Of a stretch of 64,000 nucleotides of DNA, positions 27,604 to 40,534 are shown piece after piece. The DNA is from Siphonodentalium dalli (Eukaryota; Mollusca; Scaphopoda; Gadilida; Siphonodentaliidae): contig CP136069.1 of assembly GCA_032622095.1 (NCBI GenBank), positions 101,214,278 through 101,278,277 on the forward strand, written 5' to 3'. A program made the translations under genes and the position numbers. Within the stretch, counting starts at the first letter, position 1; every line of letters starts with the position of its first letter. The notes beneath the pieces are model-generated. The model was not told where the DNA came from and ran no database searches. It saw only the letters and a list, made by a program, of their open reading frames with translations.

Positions 27604-29625
27604 AAGTCCAGCGGTATAATATTTTTGTTGCATATTCCGAATGGGGAGAGTGGTGCGGACTGAATTTTTTCGCTGGCATGTTTTTAATTCCCAATCGTTA
27701 CCGATCTACGGCATGTACAAGAAAATTACCTATTTTTGGCGCCAAATCCAAACGGGCTAATTGGTGAGCAAGGTTAATGCAGGAGCAGGTAGTGCGGTAT
27801 CGCGTAGGTAGGCTCCAAAAGTTTGATAGCTCTGCTATAATAGCAAACTGTCAAACAGCGAGTGAGCTTCCGGTCGGTTCAGACTTTTTGCAAATTCCAA
27901 CGAAAATCAAAGGGGGAAAAATTGTCTAAAAATCAAACATCGAGATAAACAAAATTTGAATAGTGGATATGATAGATAGTACCCAAACGCAACTTATCGA
28001 TGTCTGCTTAATTTGCGCTAAGGTACAAGGTTTACTCGTGGCGAGGCTTTATAATGTTAACAAGTATATTTAAGTGCTGTATCACTAAGCTATTTTTCTC
28101 GCCAAATCCGACCGAGTTAATGAAGGAGCGATGTAATGCAGGAGCGGGTACGTTGATATATTTTTGGTAACATCCCAACGTTTGACCGCTCTACTTACAA
28201 AGCAAACCGACCAACGGAAAGCTCGTGTTCAGGTGGGTACATATTGGCAAATTCCACCAAAAACCGAAAGTTCAAAAATTCTTGAAAAAAATAAAATATG
28301 GAGATAAAATTTTGCTGACGAGTGGATGTGATAGGGGATATCAACGCCCAAGACTGGTGCGATTGCTTAAGTTTCAGAACAAAGGATCCACTCGTGGCGA
28401 CGATATATAGCGTAATGCGTACTACATGCATAGGAATACGCCTACATCGATATATGGCAAAAGTCGAAATTCAAGCAGACTAATGAAGGAGTGAGTGAAA
28501 TGCGTGAGCATGTGTCTCAGTATACCATATATACATCCTGGAAGTTTGACTGTGGTATAAAAGCAATCCGTCTAACAGAGAACGCGCATCGGTTGATCGA
28601 GGCTTTTGGCAACTTCAAGTAAATCTTGCAAAGAAATAAATGAAGAAATCGAGATAACGCGAATTGGATGTGGTCGGTACTATCCACGTGCAAATTCGAT
28701 GATTTTTTTAACTTTTCAAATGAATACGCAATTAGTTAATCAGGATTAAGTGACCGATAGATATTACATGTATTCACTTATCATGCAGAAAAATACTCCC
28801 GGATGACTGTATACACATAGGAAAATTAATGTGAAGGGTTAACAATATGACTATCTCTTTAAATAACAAGTTTGAAATAGTTTGTGGGTACAAAATAATA
28901 AATATGAATTGAAGATCCATGTCCAGTAAGACTTCTATCAGCTAATGTTGAATGTTTTCGAATATTTTATTATGAAATGAGATGTTTAATTGGGACAAGT
29001 TATTGATTTATTTTTAGAACATACCTGGTCGCTGGTAACAGTAACCACTATTGTTCGTTAGCTAAACAACCACACATTATTAGACCAGAAGATATTCGAA
29101 ATGAAATCAATATTAATCAATAGACTCATTTCCGGACAGAATTCTTGACTCATATTTAATATTTTATACCCTGATAACTATATAATACATTAAGTATAGG
29201 CTTATAGATATGTGTAGATCAGGGTTAGGCTTAATGTTAACGTTATGGTCAGGATCTGGTTTATAAATTGGGTTAGAATTGTGGATATTGTTAATGTTAA
29301 AATTGTGACGGTGTCAGTTATGCAAAGGATTTGGTTGTGGGTACGATTGTATGTATGACTAGGCTCATCGAAAGAGTTTTGGTAATGGTCCAAGGTACGG
29401 CTATGAATATGGTTTGCAGGAGGGCAATGTATTTGGTAAGGATATTTTATTGGGTTAGAGTTAAGTGCTGTGGATAGGGCTGTAGAAATGGTTATGATTA
29501 TGGATTGGCTTATGTGTAAGGATTGGATAGGGGTGGGTAGATGATTAAATTATGGATGGTGATCGCGGATGGGGAATTTATATGGAAGTATCAAAATTCT
29601 GCAGGCCAGAATTTTAACCCTCTAG
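27414..29625 (+). mobile_element. Helitron-like element, plus strand, copy 1 of the composite repeat
   Basis: This block of about 2.2 kb has no protein-coding capacity. From left to right it holds a short G-rich imperfect repeat (GGTCGGGGTGGTGAAACCAG-like) at 27496-27548 and a poly(A) run of 31 at 27572-27602. Three decayed repeats of about 357 bp follow (starting near 27740, 28099 and 28455, each with a TAATG(A/C)AGGAGC-like motif), then a block poor in C, rich in TTAG and GGTTA, at 29210-29580. The right end has the Helitron 3' layout: a 9-bp hairpin, ten bases and CTAG, followed by T. I could not find a matching 5'-TC end; the left boundary is simply where the 1383-bp unit stops. No Rep/helicase is encoded, so it would be non-autonomous. 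Confidence 0.55.
29593..29625 (+). other. Helitron-type 3' terminus (hairpin plus CTAG)
   Basis: Arms AAAATTCTG (29593-29601) and CAGAATTTT (29607-29615) pair perfectly around CAGGC. After six further bases the end is CTAG (29622-29625), and the next base is T, at the start of an ATT tract. Helitrons characteristically end in CTRR with a hairpin about ten bases upstream and insert between A and T. The same end occurs at 32396-32428 and 35247-35279; a relative with a GATTCCATGGAATC hairpin ends at 47578. Confidence 0.65.
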
Positions 29626-30225
29626 TTATTATTATTATTATTCTTAGCAATTTTGTAACTCTTATATCTCTGGAAGTACAATATATAGAGATCTGTAATT
29701 TCGTACGTATATAGACCTATACTAATTCTAGGTCAATAGACTATATAGGATATTGTCCGCCCTTGATTTACAGAGTTATCTCCCCTTTTGTGAAAAAATA
29801 GGGATGCTGTATCTCGAAAAGTATGAGCAGCAGAGACTCCAAATATGGACCATATGTGCACCTCATTATGCCCTATTGGGTGAATGCATTACAATTTATG
29901 TCCGCGCTTTCGCCACAGAGTTGTCGCCCATGGTTCGCAAAACTCGATTTATTTCATATCCTGTGTCTGGCTATGGCATGCAAGGTATCCAGATTTGAGA
30001 TCTTCTATGCAGTTAATCATTAGCAACTTGATACGAAAAAAAGTTTTGAACAGGGACGGACTTATATTTTTGGGGTTTGGGTGGGGGCAAAATTTTCGCA
30101 ATTTTTTTTTTGCGATGATTTCAACTATTTTTACTGTCGTGTATCTATAGGACGTACCAATGATCCTCCTGAAAGAATTTTGTAAATCGGTTGAGAAATG
30201 TCCAAGTTACAGACCATCGAACATT
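29626..30225. repeat. Partial unit of the 1387-type family between composite copies 1 and 2
   Basis: Starting in an ATT tract directly after CTAG, this 600-bp stretch follows the 1387-bp unit (CTTAGCAATTTTGTAACTC, TATTGTCCGCCCTTGATTTAC, GGGTGGGGGCAAAATTTTCGCAA). It stops after CCATCGAACATT, the same unit position at which the 1383-bp array stops at 27413. It differs from both array types by scattered substitutions, so it is a third variant. Confidence 0.85.
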
Positions 30226-32428
30226 AAATAATTCGGCTAATGAAGGAGCATGGTAGAGGATGAAGCATAACCGGGGAGGCGCCGAAACCATGCTGGGTAA
30301 TGATACCAGGTCGGGGTTGTGAGACCAGGCCGAGGGTGGTGAGACCAGGCTGACGGGTGGCGGATGTAAACGGCAGATTTTGCAAAAAAAAAAAAAAAAA
30401 AAAAACAAGTCCAGCGGTATAATATTTTTGTTGCATATTCCGAATGGGGAGAGTGGTGCGGACTGAATTTTTTCGCTGGCATGTTTTTAATTCCCAATCG
30501 TTACCGATCTACGGCATGTACAAGAAAATTACCTATTTTTGGCGCCAAATCCAAACGGGCTAATTGGTGAGCAAGGTTAATGCAGGAGCAGGTAGTGCGG
30601 TATCGCGTAGGTAGGCTCCAAAAGTTTGATAGCTCTGCTATAATAGCAAACTGTCAAACAGCGAGTGAGCTTCCGGTCGGTTCAGACTTTTTGCAAATTC
30701 CAACGAAAATCAAAGGGGGAAAAATTGTCTAAAAATCAAACATCGAGATAAACAAAATTTGAATAGTGGATATGATAGATAGTACCCAAACGCAACTTAT
30801 CGATGTCTGCTTAATTTGCGCTAAGGTACAAGGTTTACTCGTGGCGAGGCTTTATAATGTTAACAAGTATATTTAAGTGCTGTATCACTAAGCTATTTTT
30901 CTCGCCAAATCCGACCGAGTTAATGAAGGAGCGATGTAATGCAGGAGCGGGTACGTTGATATATTTTTGGTAACATCCCAACGTTTGACCGCTCTACTTA
31001 CAAAGCAAACCGACCAACGGAAAGCTCGTGTTCAGGTGGGTACATATTGGCAAATTCCACCAAAAACCGAAAGTTCAAAAATTCTTGAAAAAAATAAAAT
31101 ATGGAGATAAAATTTTGCTGACGAGTGGATGTGATAGGGGATATCAACGCCCAAGACTGGTGCGATTGCTTAAGTTTCAGAACAAAGGATCCACTCGTGG
31201 CGACGATATATAGCGTAATGCGTACTACATGCATAGGAATACGCCTACATCGATATATGGCAAAAGTCGAAATTCAAGCAGACTAATGAAGGAGTGAGTG
31301 AAATGCGTGAGCATGTGTCTCAGTATACCATATATACATCCTGGAAGTTTGACTGTGGTATAAAAGCAATCCGTCTAACAGAGAACGCGCATCGGTTGAT
31401 CGAGGCTTTTGGCAACTTCAAGTAAATCTTGCAAAGAAATAAATGAAGAAATCGAGATAACGCGAATTGGATGTGGTCGGTACTATCCACGTGCAAATTC
31501 GATGATTTTTTTAACTTTTCAAATGAATACGCAATTAGTTAATCAGGATTAAGTGACCGATAGATATTACATGTATTCACTTATCATGCAGAAAAATACT
31601 CCCGGATGACTGTATACACATAGGAAAATTAATGTGAAGGGTTAACAATATGACTATCTCTTTAAATAACAAGTTTGAAATAGTTTGTGGGTACAAAATA
31701 ATAAATATGAATTGAAGATCCATGTCCAGTAAGACTTCTATCAGCTAATGTTGAATGTTTTCGAATATTTTATTATGAAATGAGATGTTTAATTGGGACA
31801 AGTTATTGATTTATTTTTAGAACATACCTGGTCGCTGGTAACAGTAACCACTATTGTTCGTTAGCTAAACAACCACACATTATTAGACCAGAAGATATTC
31901 GAAATGAAATCAATATTAATCAATAGACTCATTTCCGGACAGAATTCTTGACTCATATTTAATATTTTATACCCTGATAACTATATAATACATTAAGTAT
32001 AGGCTTATAGATATGTGTAGATCAGGGTTAGGCTTAATGTTAACGTTATGGTCAGGATCTGGTTTATAAATTGGGTTAGAATTGTGGATATTGTTAATGT
32101 TAAAATTGTGACGGTGTCAGTTATGCAAAGGATTTGGTTGTGGGTACGATTGTATGTATGACTAGGCTCATCGAAAGAGTTTTGGTAATGGTCCAAGGTA
32201 CGGCTATGAATATGGTTTGCAGGAGGGCAATGTATTTGGTAAGGATATTTTATTGGGTTAGAGTTAAGTGCTGTGGATAGGGCTGTAGAAATGGTTATGA
32301 TTATGGATTGGCTTATGTGTAAGGATTGGATAGGGGTGGGTAGATGATTAAATTATGGATGGTGATCGCGGATGGGGAATTTATATGGAAGTATCAAAAT
32401 TCTGCAGGCCAGAATTTTAACCCTCTAG
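30226..32428 (+). mobile_element. Helitron-like element, plus strand, copy 2 of the composite repeat
   Basis: To the right of the poly(A) run this copy looks identical to copy 1, with markers spaced by exactly 2803 bp. To the left of the poly(A) run it differs from copy 1 at several bases (for example GGTTGTGAGACC for GGTGGTGAAACC) and matches copy 3 instead. Its poly(A) run is 22 bases (30384-30405), nine shorter than in copy 1. The 3' end is again hairpin plus CTAG (32425-32428) followed by T in an ATT tract. No protein is encoded. Confidence 0.55.
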
Positions 32429-33028
32429 TTATTATTATTATTATTCTTAGCAATTTTGTAACTCTTATATCTCTGGAAGTACAATATATAGAGATCTGTA
32501 ATTTCGTACGTATATAGACCTATACTAATTCTAGGTCAATAGACTATATAGGATATTGTCCGCCCTTGATTTACAGAGTTATCTCCCCTTTTGTGAAAAA
32601 ATAGGGATGCTGTATCTCGAAAAGTATGAGCAGCAGAGACTCCAAATATGGACCATATGTGCACCTCATTATGCCCTATTGGGTGAATGCATTACAATTT
32701 ATGTCCGCGCTTTCGCCACAGAGTTGTCGCCCATGGTTCGCAAAACTCGATTTATTTCATATCCTGTGTCTGGCTATGGCATGCAAGGTATCCAGATTTG
32801 AGATCTTCTATGCAGTTAATCATTAGCAACTTGATACGAAAAAAAGTTTTGAACAGGGACGGACTTATATTTTTGGGGTTTGGGTGGGGGCAAAATTTTC
32901 GCAATTTTTTTTTTGCGATGATTTCAACTATTTTTACTGTCGTGTATCTATAGGACGTACCAATGATCCTCCTGAAAGAATTTTGTAAATCGGTTGAGAA
33001 ATGTCCAAGTTACAGACCATCGAACATT
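32429..33028. repeat. Partial 1387-type unit between composite copies 2 and 3
   Basis: This is a 600-bp copy of 29626-30225 displaced by 2803 bp, with no differences noticed. Together with the preceding element it makes the 2803-bp composite unit: 2.2 kb of Helitron-like element plus 0.6 kb of array unit. Confidence 0.85.
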
Positions 33029-33184
33029 AAATAATTCGGCTAATGAAGGAGCATGGTAGAGGATGAAGCATAACCGGGGAGGCGCCGAAACCATGCTGGG
33101 TAATGATACCAGGTCGGGGTTGTGAGACCAGGCCGAGGGTGGTGAGACCAGGCTGACGGGTGGCGGATGTAAACGGCAGATTTT

Positions 33185-33220
<36 letters not shown>

Positions 33221-35279
33221 AAGTCCAGCGATATAATTTTTTTATTGCTTTTTCCGAATGGGAAGAGTGATTCGCACCGGAATATACCATTTTTAAGTTT
33301 TTTTCCCAAACCGTTACCGATCTACGACATCGACAATAAAAATGACTTATTTTTGGCGCCAAATCCAACGGGCTAATTGATGAGCAAGGTTAATGTAGGA
33401 GCAGGTACTGCATTATCCCGTAGGTAGCCCCCCAAAGTTTGACAGCTCTACTGTAACAGTAAACTATCAATCAGCGTGCTAGCTTCCTGTGAGTTCCGAC
33501 TTTTTGCAATTTTCAACGAAAATCAAAGGGGGAAAAATTGTCTAAAAATCAAACATCGATATAACAAAATTTTGAATAGTGGATATGATAGTTAGTATCC
33601 AAGCGCAACTTATCGATGTCTGCTTAATTTGCCCTAAGGTAGAAGGTTTACCCGTGGCGAGGCCTTATAATGTTAACACGTATATTTAAGTGCTGTATCA
33701 CTAAGCTATTTTTCTGGCCAAATCCTAAAGGGTTAATGAAGGAGCGAGGTAATGCAGGAGCAGGTACGTTGATATATTTTTGTTAATATCCCAAAGTTTG
33801 ACCCCTCTACTCTCAGAGCAACCTGACTAACAGACAGCTTGTGTTCAGGTGGGTACATATTGGCAAATTCCAACAAAAACCAAAAGTCTAAAAATACTTG
33901 GAAAAATCAAATATGGAGATAAAATTTTGTTGACGTGTGGTTGTGATAAAGGATACCAACGCCCAACACTGGTGCGATTTCTTAAGTTTTAGAGCAAATG
34001 ATTCACTCGTGGCGACGATATATAGCGTAATACATACTACATGCATAGGAACACAGCCTACATCGACATATGGCAAAAGTCGAATTTCAGGCAGGATAAT
34101 GAAGGACTGAGTGAAATGTATGAGCATCTGCATCAGTATACAATAGATACATCCTGAAAGTTTGACTGTGGTATAAAAGCCATCCATCTAACAGAGAACA
34201 CGCACCGGTTGGTCGAGGCTTTTGGCAACTTCAAGTTAAACTCGCAAAGAACAAAATGGAGAAATTGAGATAAAACAAATTGGATGTGGTCGGTACTATC
34301 CACGTGGAAATTCGGTGAATTTGTTTAACTTTTCAAAAGAATGACAAATGAGTTAATCAAGATTAAGTGCCCGATAGATATTACATGCATTCACTTATCA
34401 TGTAGAAAAATACTCCCGGATGACAGTATATAGTTATAAAATTTAATGTGAAGGGTTAAGAATATGACTAACTCTTTAAATAACAAGTTTGAAATAGTTT
34501 TGTGGATACAAAATGATAAATATGAATTAAAGACCCTTGTCCGGAAAGACTTCTATCAGCTCATATTGAATTTATCTCAAATATTTCATTATGAAATGAG
34601 ATGTTTAATTGGGACAAGTTATTGATTTATTTTTAGAACAGACCTGGTCACTGGTAACAGTAACCACTATTGTTCGTTAAATGAACAACCACACATTTTT
34701 AGACCAGTATATATTCGAAATGAAATCAATATTAATTAATAGAATAATTTCCGGTCAGAATTCTTCGACTCATACTTAATATGATGACTATATAATACAC
34801 TAAGTATAGGATTATATATATGTGTAGATCAGGGTTATGTTTAATGTTAATGTTATGGACATGGTGTGGTTTATAAATTGGGTTACAGTTGTGGATATTT
34901 TGAATGTCAAAATTGTGATGGTGTCAGTTTTACAAAGGATATGGTTTTGGGTACGTGTGTACGTATGACTAGGCTTATCGAAAGGGTTATGGTAAGGTAG
35001 ATGCATAGCTATGGATATGGTTTACAGGAAGGTAATGGATATGTTCAGGGTATTTTATTGGGTTAGAGTTAAGTGCTGTAGATATGTCTATGGAAAGGGT
35101 TGTGATTATGGATCGGCTACGACTAAGGTTGTTCTTATTGAAATATCAGGGTTATGAAGCGGTTTATGGGTAAGGATTGAATAGCGGTGGGAGGAGGATT
35201 GAATTATGGATGGTGATCGGGGATGGGGAATTAATATGGAAGTATCAAAATTCTGCAGGCCAGAATTTTAACCCTCTAG
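33029..35279 (+). mobile_element. Helitron-like element, plus strand, diverged copy 3
   Basis: Up to the poly(A) run (33 bases, 33187-33219) the sequence is the same as copy 2. To the right of it the copy is clearly diverged from copies 1 and 2, with substitutions and small indels throughout (for example GCGATATAATTTTTTTATTGC for GCGGTATAATATTTTTGTTGC near 33228). The three internal repeats of about 357 bp and the C-poor block (about 34830-35230) are still recognisable. It ends with the same hairpin (35247-35269) and CTAG (35276-35279), followed by an ATT tract that leads directly into the 1746-bp array. Confidence 0.55.
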
Positions 35280-37007
35280 TTATTATTATTATTATACTGG
35301 ACACTTTTGCAACCCTTATTACTCGAAAAGTACCAGGAGTAGCACACTAAAACTTGGTACGTATCTTGGGATCAAAGAGTTGTATGCCATCGTCGCATAA
35401 CGAATATTGTCCGCGTTTTCCCCGAGGAGTTATCTCCCTTTATTTGAAAAAATGTCATTTTATTATCTCGGAAATTATAAGAAGCAGAGCATCGAAAATT
35501 AGACCGTATGCACATCTCGATATGCACTACTGCCCACGGGCATAAAAACTTGGGTCCGCCCTTTCCCTGAAGAGTTACCGCCCATAGTTGGCAAACCTCT
35601 ATTTTATTGTACTCTGTTGTCCTCCCGTATCATTCCAGATAACTGTATTTGGTTTTTGTAGTCGTGTTGACCGTTGTCAGCTTAGTCCGAGGAAGAAAAT
35701 TTGACAGGGTTGGACATATATTTTTACACTGGGGTGGGGGCAATATTTTCGCAATTTTTTTTTATTATTGACATTCATCTATTTAAGTATGTAGATTCCC
35801 TGAACGAAAACAAACCCATACCGGAAAGGATTTTTGTAATCCGAGAAGAAATGCAAGAGTTACGGGCCCTCAAAGTTTGCAAGTGTCGGTCCCATGTGCT
35901 TGTGACCCTATCTCCTCCGAAGATGTCGAACTTTGGATGTCGTCTGATATCCCAGGGCGTGCGGTCTGAAGAGAGCACGCGATGGGCCAAATTTTGCCAG
36001 TGTCGGTTCAGTGTTGTGGGTCAGGGGAGGGGTGGTCCGGGGTACCAATTTTGTATTCTTCTCCGAATCGGATGAAACTTGGAATATAACATCCATACCG
36101 CCAACCGATCTAGAAACTGAAAGAATTTCGAAAATCCATTGAAAAATGTCAGAGTTGTGGGCCTTCAAACAATGCAAATTTGGCCCCATATGCTTGTGAT
36201 CACATCTCCTCCGAAGATGTCAAACTTTGGATGTCAACTGATACGCCAATGCGTGCGGTCTGAAGAGAGCACGCGATGAGCCAAATTTTGCCAGTGTCGG
36301 TTCAGTGTTGTGGGTCAGGGGAGGGGTGGTCCGGGGTACCAAAATTTATTTCGTCTCCGAATCATATGAAACTTGATATATAACATATACCATACACGTT
36401 GATCATAAAACTGAAAACAGATTGTAAATCCGTTAAAAAATGGCGGAGATTTGGGCCCTCAAACTTTGAATGTGGGCCCGTATTCTTTCCAATAAACAAA
36501 ATGTTATTCGTCTCTGAATCAGACAAAATTTATAACAAATAATCAATGTAAGTAGCTGATCACAATACTCAAAACAATTTTTAAATCCATTGGAAAATAA
36601 CGGAGTTACGGGCTCTCAAAATTCGCATTTTGGGCCGGGTTTGACTATTTCCCAATCCCGTCACCCAATTTCGAGGCAGGGGTGGGGTCACTCCCAAACA
36701 CTTGAGATCAACCCACACATGTTAAGGGAAAGATATAATCATCCTAATTCATATTTTCCGTCCCTTAACTGCGATTTATTGAGCTCATGATTTGCCCTAT
36801 TATTATACTTCCATGGTGTAACCAAGGAAGTATATTGTTTTTCTACTGCGGCCGTTTTCTGTTTAATTGGAAATACTCAGAAACTAATGGGAGGAGGACC
36901 GCGAAATCTCTAGCGAATGTAGGCATCTAAGGTCTACTAAAAATAATGCTATCCGGATGTTGGTCCAATATATTTTGACAGAGTTATGGCCCTTTTTCGA
37001 TTATTTT

Positions 37008-37042
<35 letters not shown>

Positions 37043-38753
37043 CTGGACACTTTTGCAACCCTTATTACTCGAAAAGTACCAGGAGTAGCACACTAAAACT
37101 TGGTACGTATCTTGGGATCAAAGAGTTGTATGCCATCGTCGCATAACGAATATTGTCCGCGTTTTCCCCGAGGAGTTATCTCCCTTTATTTGAAAAAATG
37201 TCATTTTATTATCTCGGAAATTATAAGAAGCAGAGCATCGAAAATTAGACCGTATGCACATCTCGATATGCACTACTGCCCACGGGCATAAAAACTTGGG
37301 TCCGCCCTTTCCCTGAAGAGTTACCGCCCATAGTTGGCAAACCTCTATTTTATTGTACTCTGTTGTCCTCCCGTATCATTCCAGATAACTGTATTTGGTT
37401 TTTGTAGTCGTGTTGACCGTTGTCAGCTTAGTCCGAGGAAGAAAATTTGACAGGGTTGGACATATATTTTTACACTGGGGTGGGGGCAATATTTTCGCAA
37501 TTTTTTTTTATTATTGACATTCATCTATTTAAGTATGTAGATTCCCTGAACGAAAACAAACCCATACCGGAAAGGATTTTTGTAATCCGAGAAGAAATGC
37601 AAGAGTTACGGGCCCTCAAAGTTTGCAAGTGTCGGTCCCATGTGCTTGTGACCCTATCTCCTCCGAAGATGTCGAACTTTGGATGTCGTCTGATATCCCA
37701 GGGCGTGCGGTCTGAAGAGAGCACGCGATGGGCCAAATTTTGCCAGTGTCGGTTCAGTGTTGTGGGTCAGGGGAGGGGTGGTCCGGGGTACCAATTTTGT
37801 ATTCTTCTCCGAATCGGATGAAACTTGGAATATAACATCCATACCGCCAACCGATCTAGAAACTGAAAGAATTTCGAAAATCCATTGAAAAATGTCAGAG
37901 TTGTGGGCCTTCAAACAATGCAAATTTGGCCCCATATGCTTGTGATCACATCTCCTCCGAAGATGTCAAACTTTGGATGTCAACTGATACGCCAATGCGT
38001 GCGGTCTGAAGAGAGCACGCGATGAGCCAAATTTTGCCAGTGTCGGTTCAGTGTTGTGGGTCAGGGGAGGGGTGGTCCGGGGTACCAAAATTTATTTCGT
38101 CTCCGAATCATATGAAACTTGATATATAACATATACCATACACGTTGATCATAAAACTGAAAACAGATTGTAAATCCGTTAAAAAATGGCGGAGATTTGG
38201 GCCCTCAAACTTTGAATGTGGGCCCGTATTCTTTCCAATAAACAAAATGTTATTCGTCTCTGAATCAGACAAAATTTATAACAAATAATCAATGTAAGTA
38301 GCTGATCACAATACTCAAAACAATTTTTAAATCCATTGGAAAATAACGGAGTTACGGGCTCTCAAAATTCGCATTTTGGGCCGGGTTTGACTATTTCCCA
38401 ATCCCGTCACCCAATTTCGAGGCAGGGGTGGGGTCACTCCCAAACACTTGAGATCAACCCACACATGTTAAGGGAAAGATATAATCATCCTAATTCATAT
38501 TTTCCGTCCCTTAACTGCGATTTATTGAGCTCATGATTTGCCCTATTATTATACTTCCATGGTGTAACCAAGGAAGTATATTGTTTTTCTACTGCGGCCG
38601 TTTTCTGTTTAATTGGAAATACTCAGAAACTAATGGGAGGAGGACCGCGAAATCTCTAGCGAATGTAGGCATCTAAGGTCTACTAAAAATAATGCTATCC
38701 GGATGTTGGTCCAATATATTTTGACAGAGTTATGGCCCTTTTTCGATTATTTT

Positions 38754-38788
<35 letters not shown>

Positions 38789-40499
38789 CTGGACACTTTT
38801 GCAACCCTTATTACTCGAAAAGTACCAGGAGTAGCACACTAAAACTTGGTACGTATCTTGGGATCAAAGAGTTGTATGCCATCGTCGCATAACGAATATT
38901 GTCCGCGTTTTCCCCGAGGAGTTATCTCCCTTTATTTGAAAAAATGTCATTTTATTATCTCGGAAATTATAAGAAGCAGAGCATCGAAAATTAGACCGTA
39001 TGCACATCTCGATATGCACTACTGCCCACGGGCATAAAAACTTGGGTCCGCCCTTTCCCTGAAGAGTTACCGCCCATAGTTGGCAAACCTCTATTTTATT
39101 GTACTCTGTTGTCCTCCCGTATCATTCCAGATAACTGTATTTGGTTTTTGTAGTCGTGTTGACCGTTGTCAGCTTAGTCCGAGGAAGAAAATTTGACAGG
39201 GTTGGACATATATTTTTACACTGGGGTGGGGGCAATATTTTCGCAATTTTTTTTTATTATTGACATTCATCTATTTAAGTATGTAGATTCCCTGAACGAA
39301 AACAAACCCATACCGGAAAGGATTTTTGTAATCCGAGAAGAAATGCAAGAGTTACGGGCCCTCAAAGTTTGCAAGTGTCGGTCCCATGTGCTTGTGACCC
39401 TATCTCCTCCGAAGATGTCGAACTTTGGATGTCGTCTGATATCCCAGGGCGTGCGGTCTGAAGAGAGCACGCGATGGGCCAAATTTTGCCAGTGTCGGTT
39501 CAGTGTTGTGGGTCAGGGGAGGGGTGGTCCGGGGTACCAATTTTGTATTCTTCTCCGAATCGGATGAAACTTGGAATATAACATCCATACCGCCAACCGA
39601 TCTAGAAACTGAAAGAATTTCGAAAATCCATTGAAAAATGTCAGAGTTGTGGGCCTTCAAACAATGCAAATTTGGCCCCATATGCTTGTGATCACATCTC
39701 CTCCGAAGATGTCAAACTTTGGATGTCAACTGATACGCCAATGCGTGCGGTCTGAAGAGAGCACGCGATGAGCCAAATTTTGCCAGTGTCGGTTCAGTGT
39801 TGTGGGTCAGGGGAGGGGTGGTCCGGGGTACCAAAATTTATTTCGTCTCCGAATCATATGAAACTTGATATATAACATATACCATACACGTTGATCATAA
39901 AACTGAAAACAGATTGTAAATCCGTTAAAAAATGGCGGAGATTTGGGCCCTCAAACTTTGAATGTGGGCCCGTATTCTTTCCAATAAACAAAATGTTATT
40001 CGTCTCTGAATCAGACAAAATTTATAACAAATAATCAATGTAAGTAGCTGATCACAATACTCAAAACAATTTTTAAATCCATTGGAAAATAACGGAGTTA
40101 CGGGCTCTCAAAATTCGCATTTTGGGCCGGGTTTGACTATTTCCCAATCCCGTCACCCAATTTCGAGGCAGGGGTGGGGTCACTCCCAAACACTTGAGAT
40201 CAACCCACACATGTTAAGGGAAAGATATAATCATCCTAATTCATATTTTCCGTCCCTTAACTGCGATTTATTGAGCTCATGATTTGCCCTATTATTATAC
40301 TTCCATGGTGTAACCAAGGAAGTATATTGTTTTTCTACTGCGGCCGTTTTCTGTTTAATTGGAAATACTCAGAAACTAATGGGAGGAGGACCGCGAAATC
40401 TCTAGCGAATGTAGGCATCTAAGGTCTACTAAAAATAATGCTATCCGGATGTTGGTCCAATATATTTTGACAGAGTTATGGCCCTTTTTCGATTATTTT

Positions 40500-40534
<35 letters not shown>

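Noticed and set aside
29210-29580. True telomere tract
   Set aside because: There is no uninterrupted TTAGGG or similar array; the words are degenerate and the block repeats internally with the composite unit.
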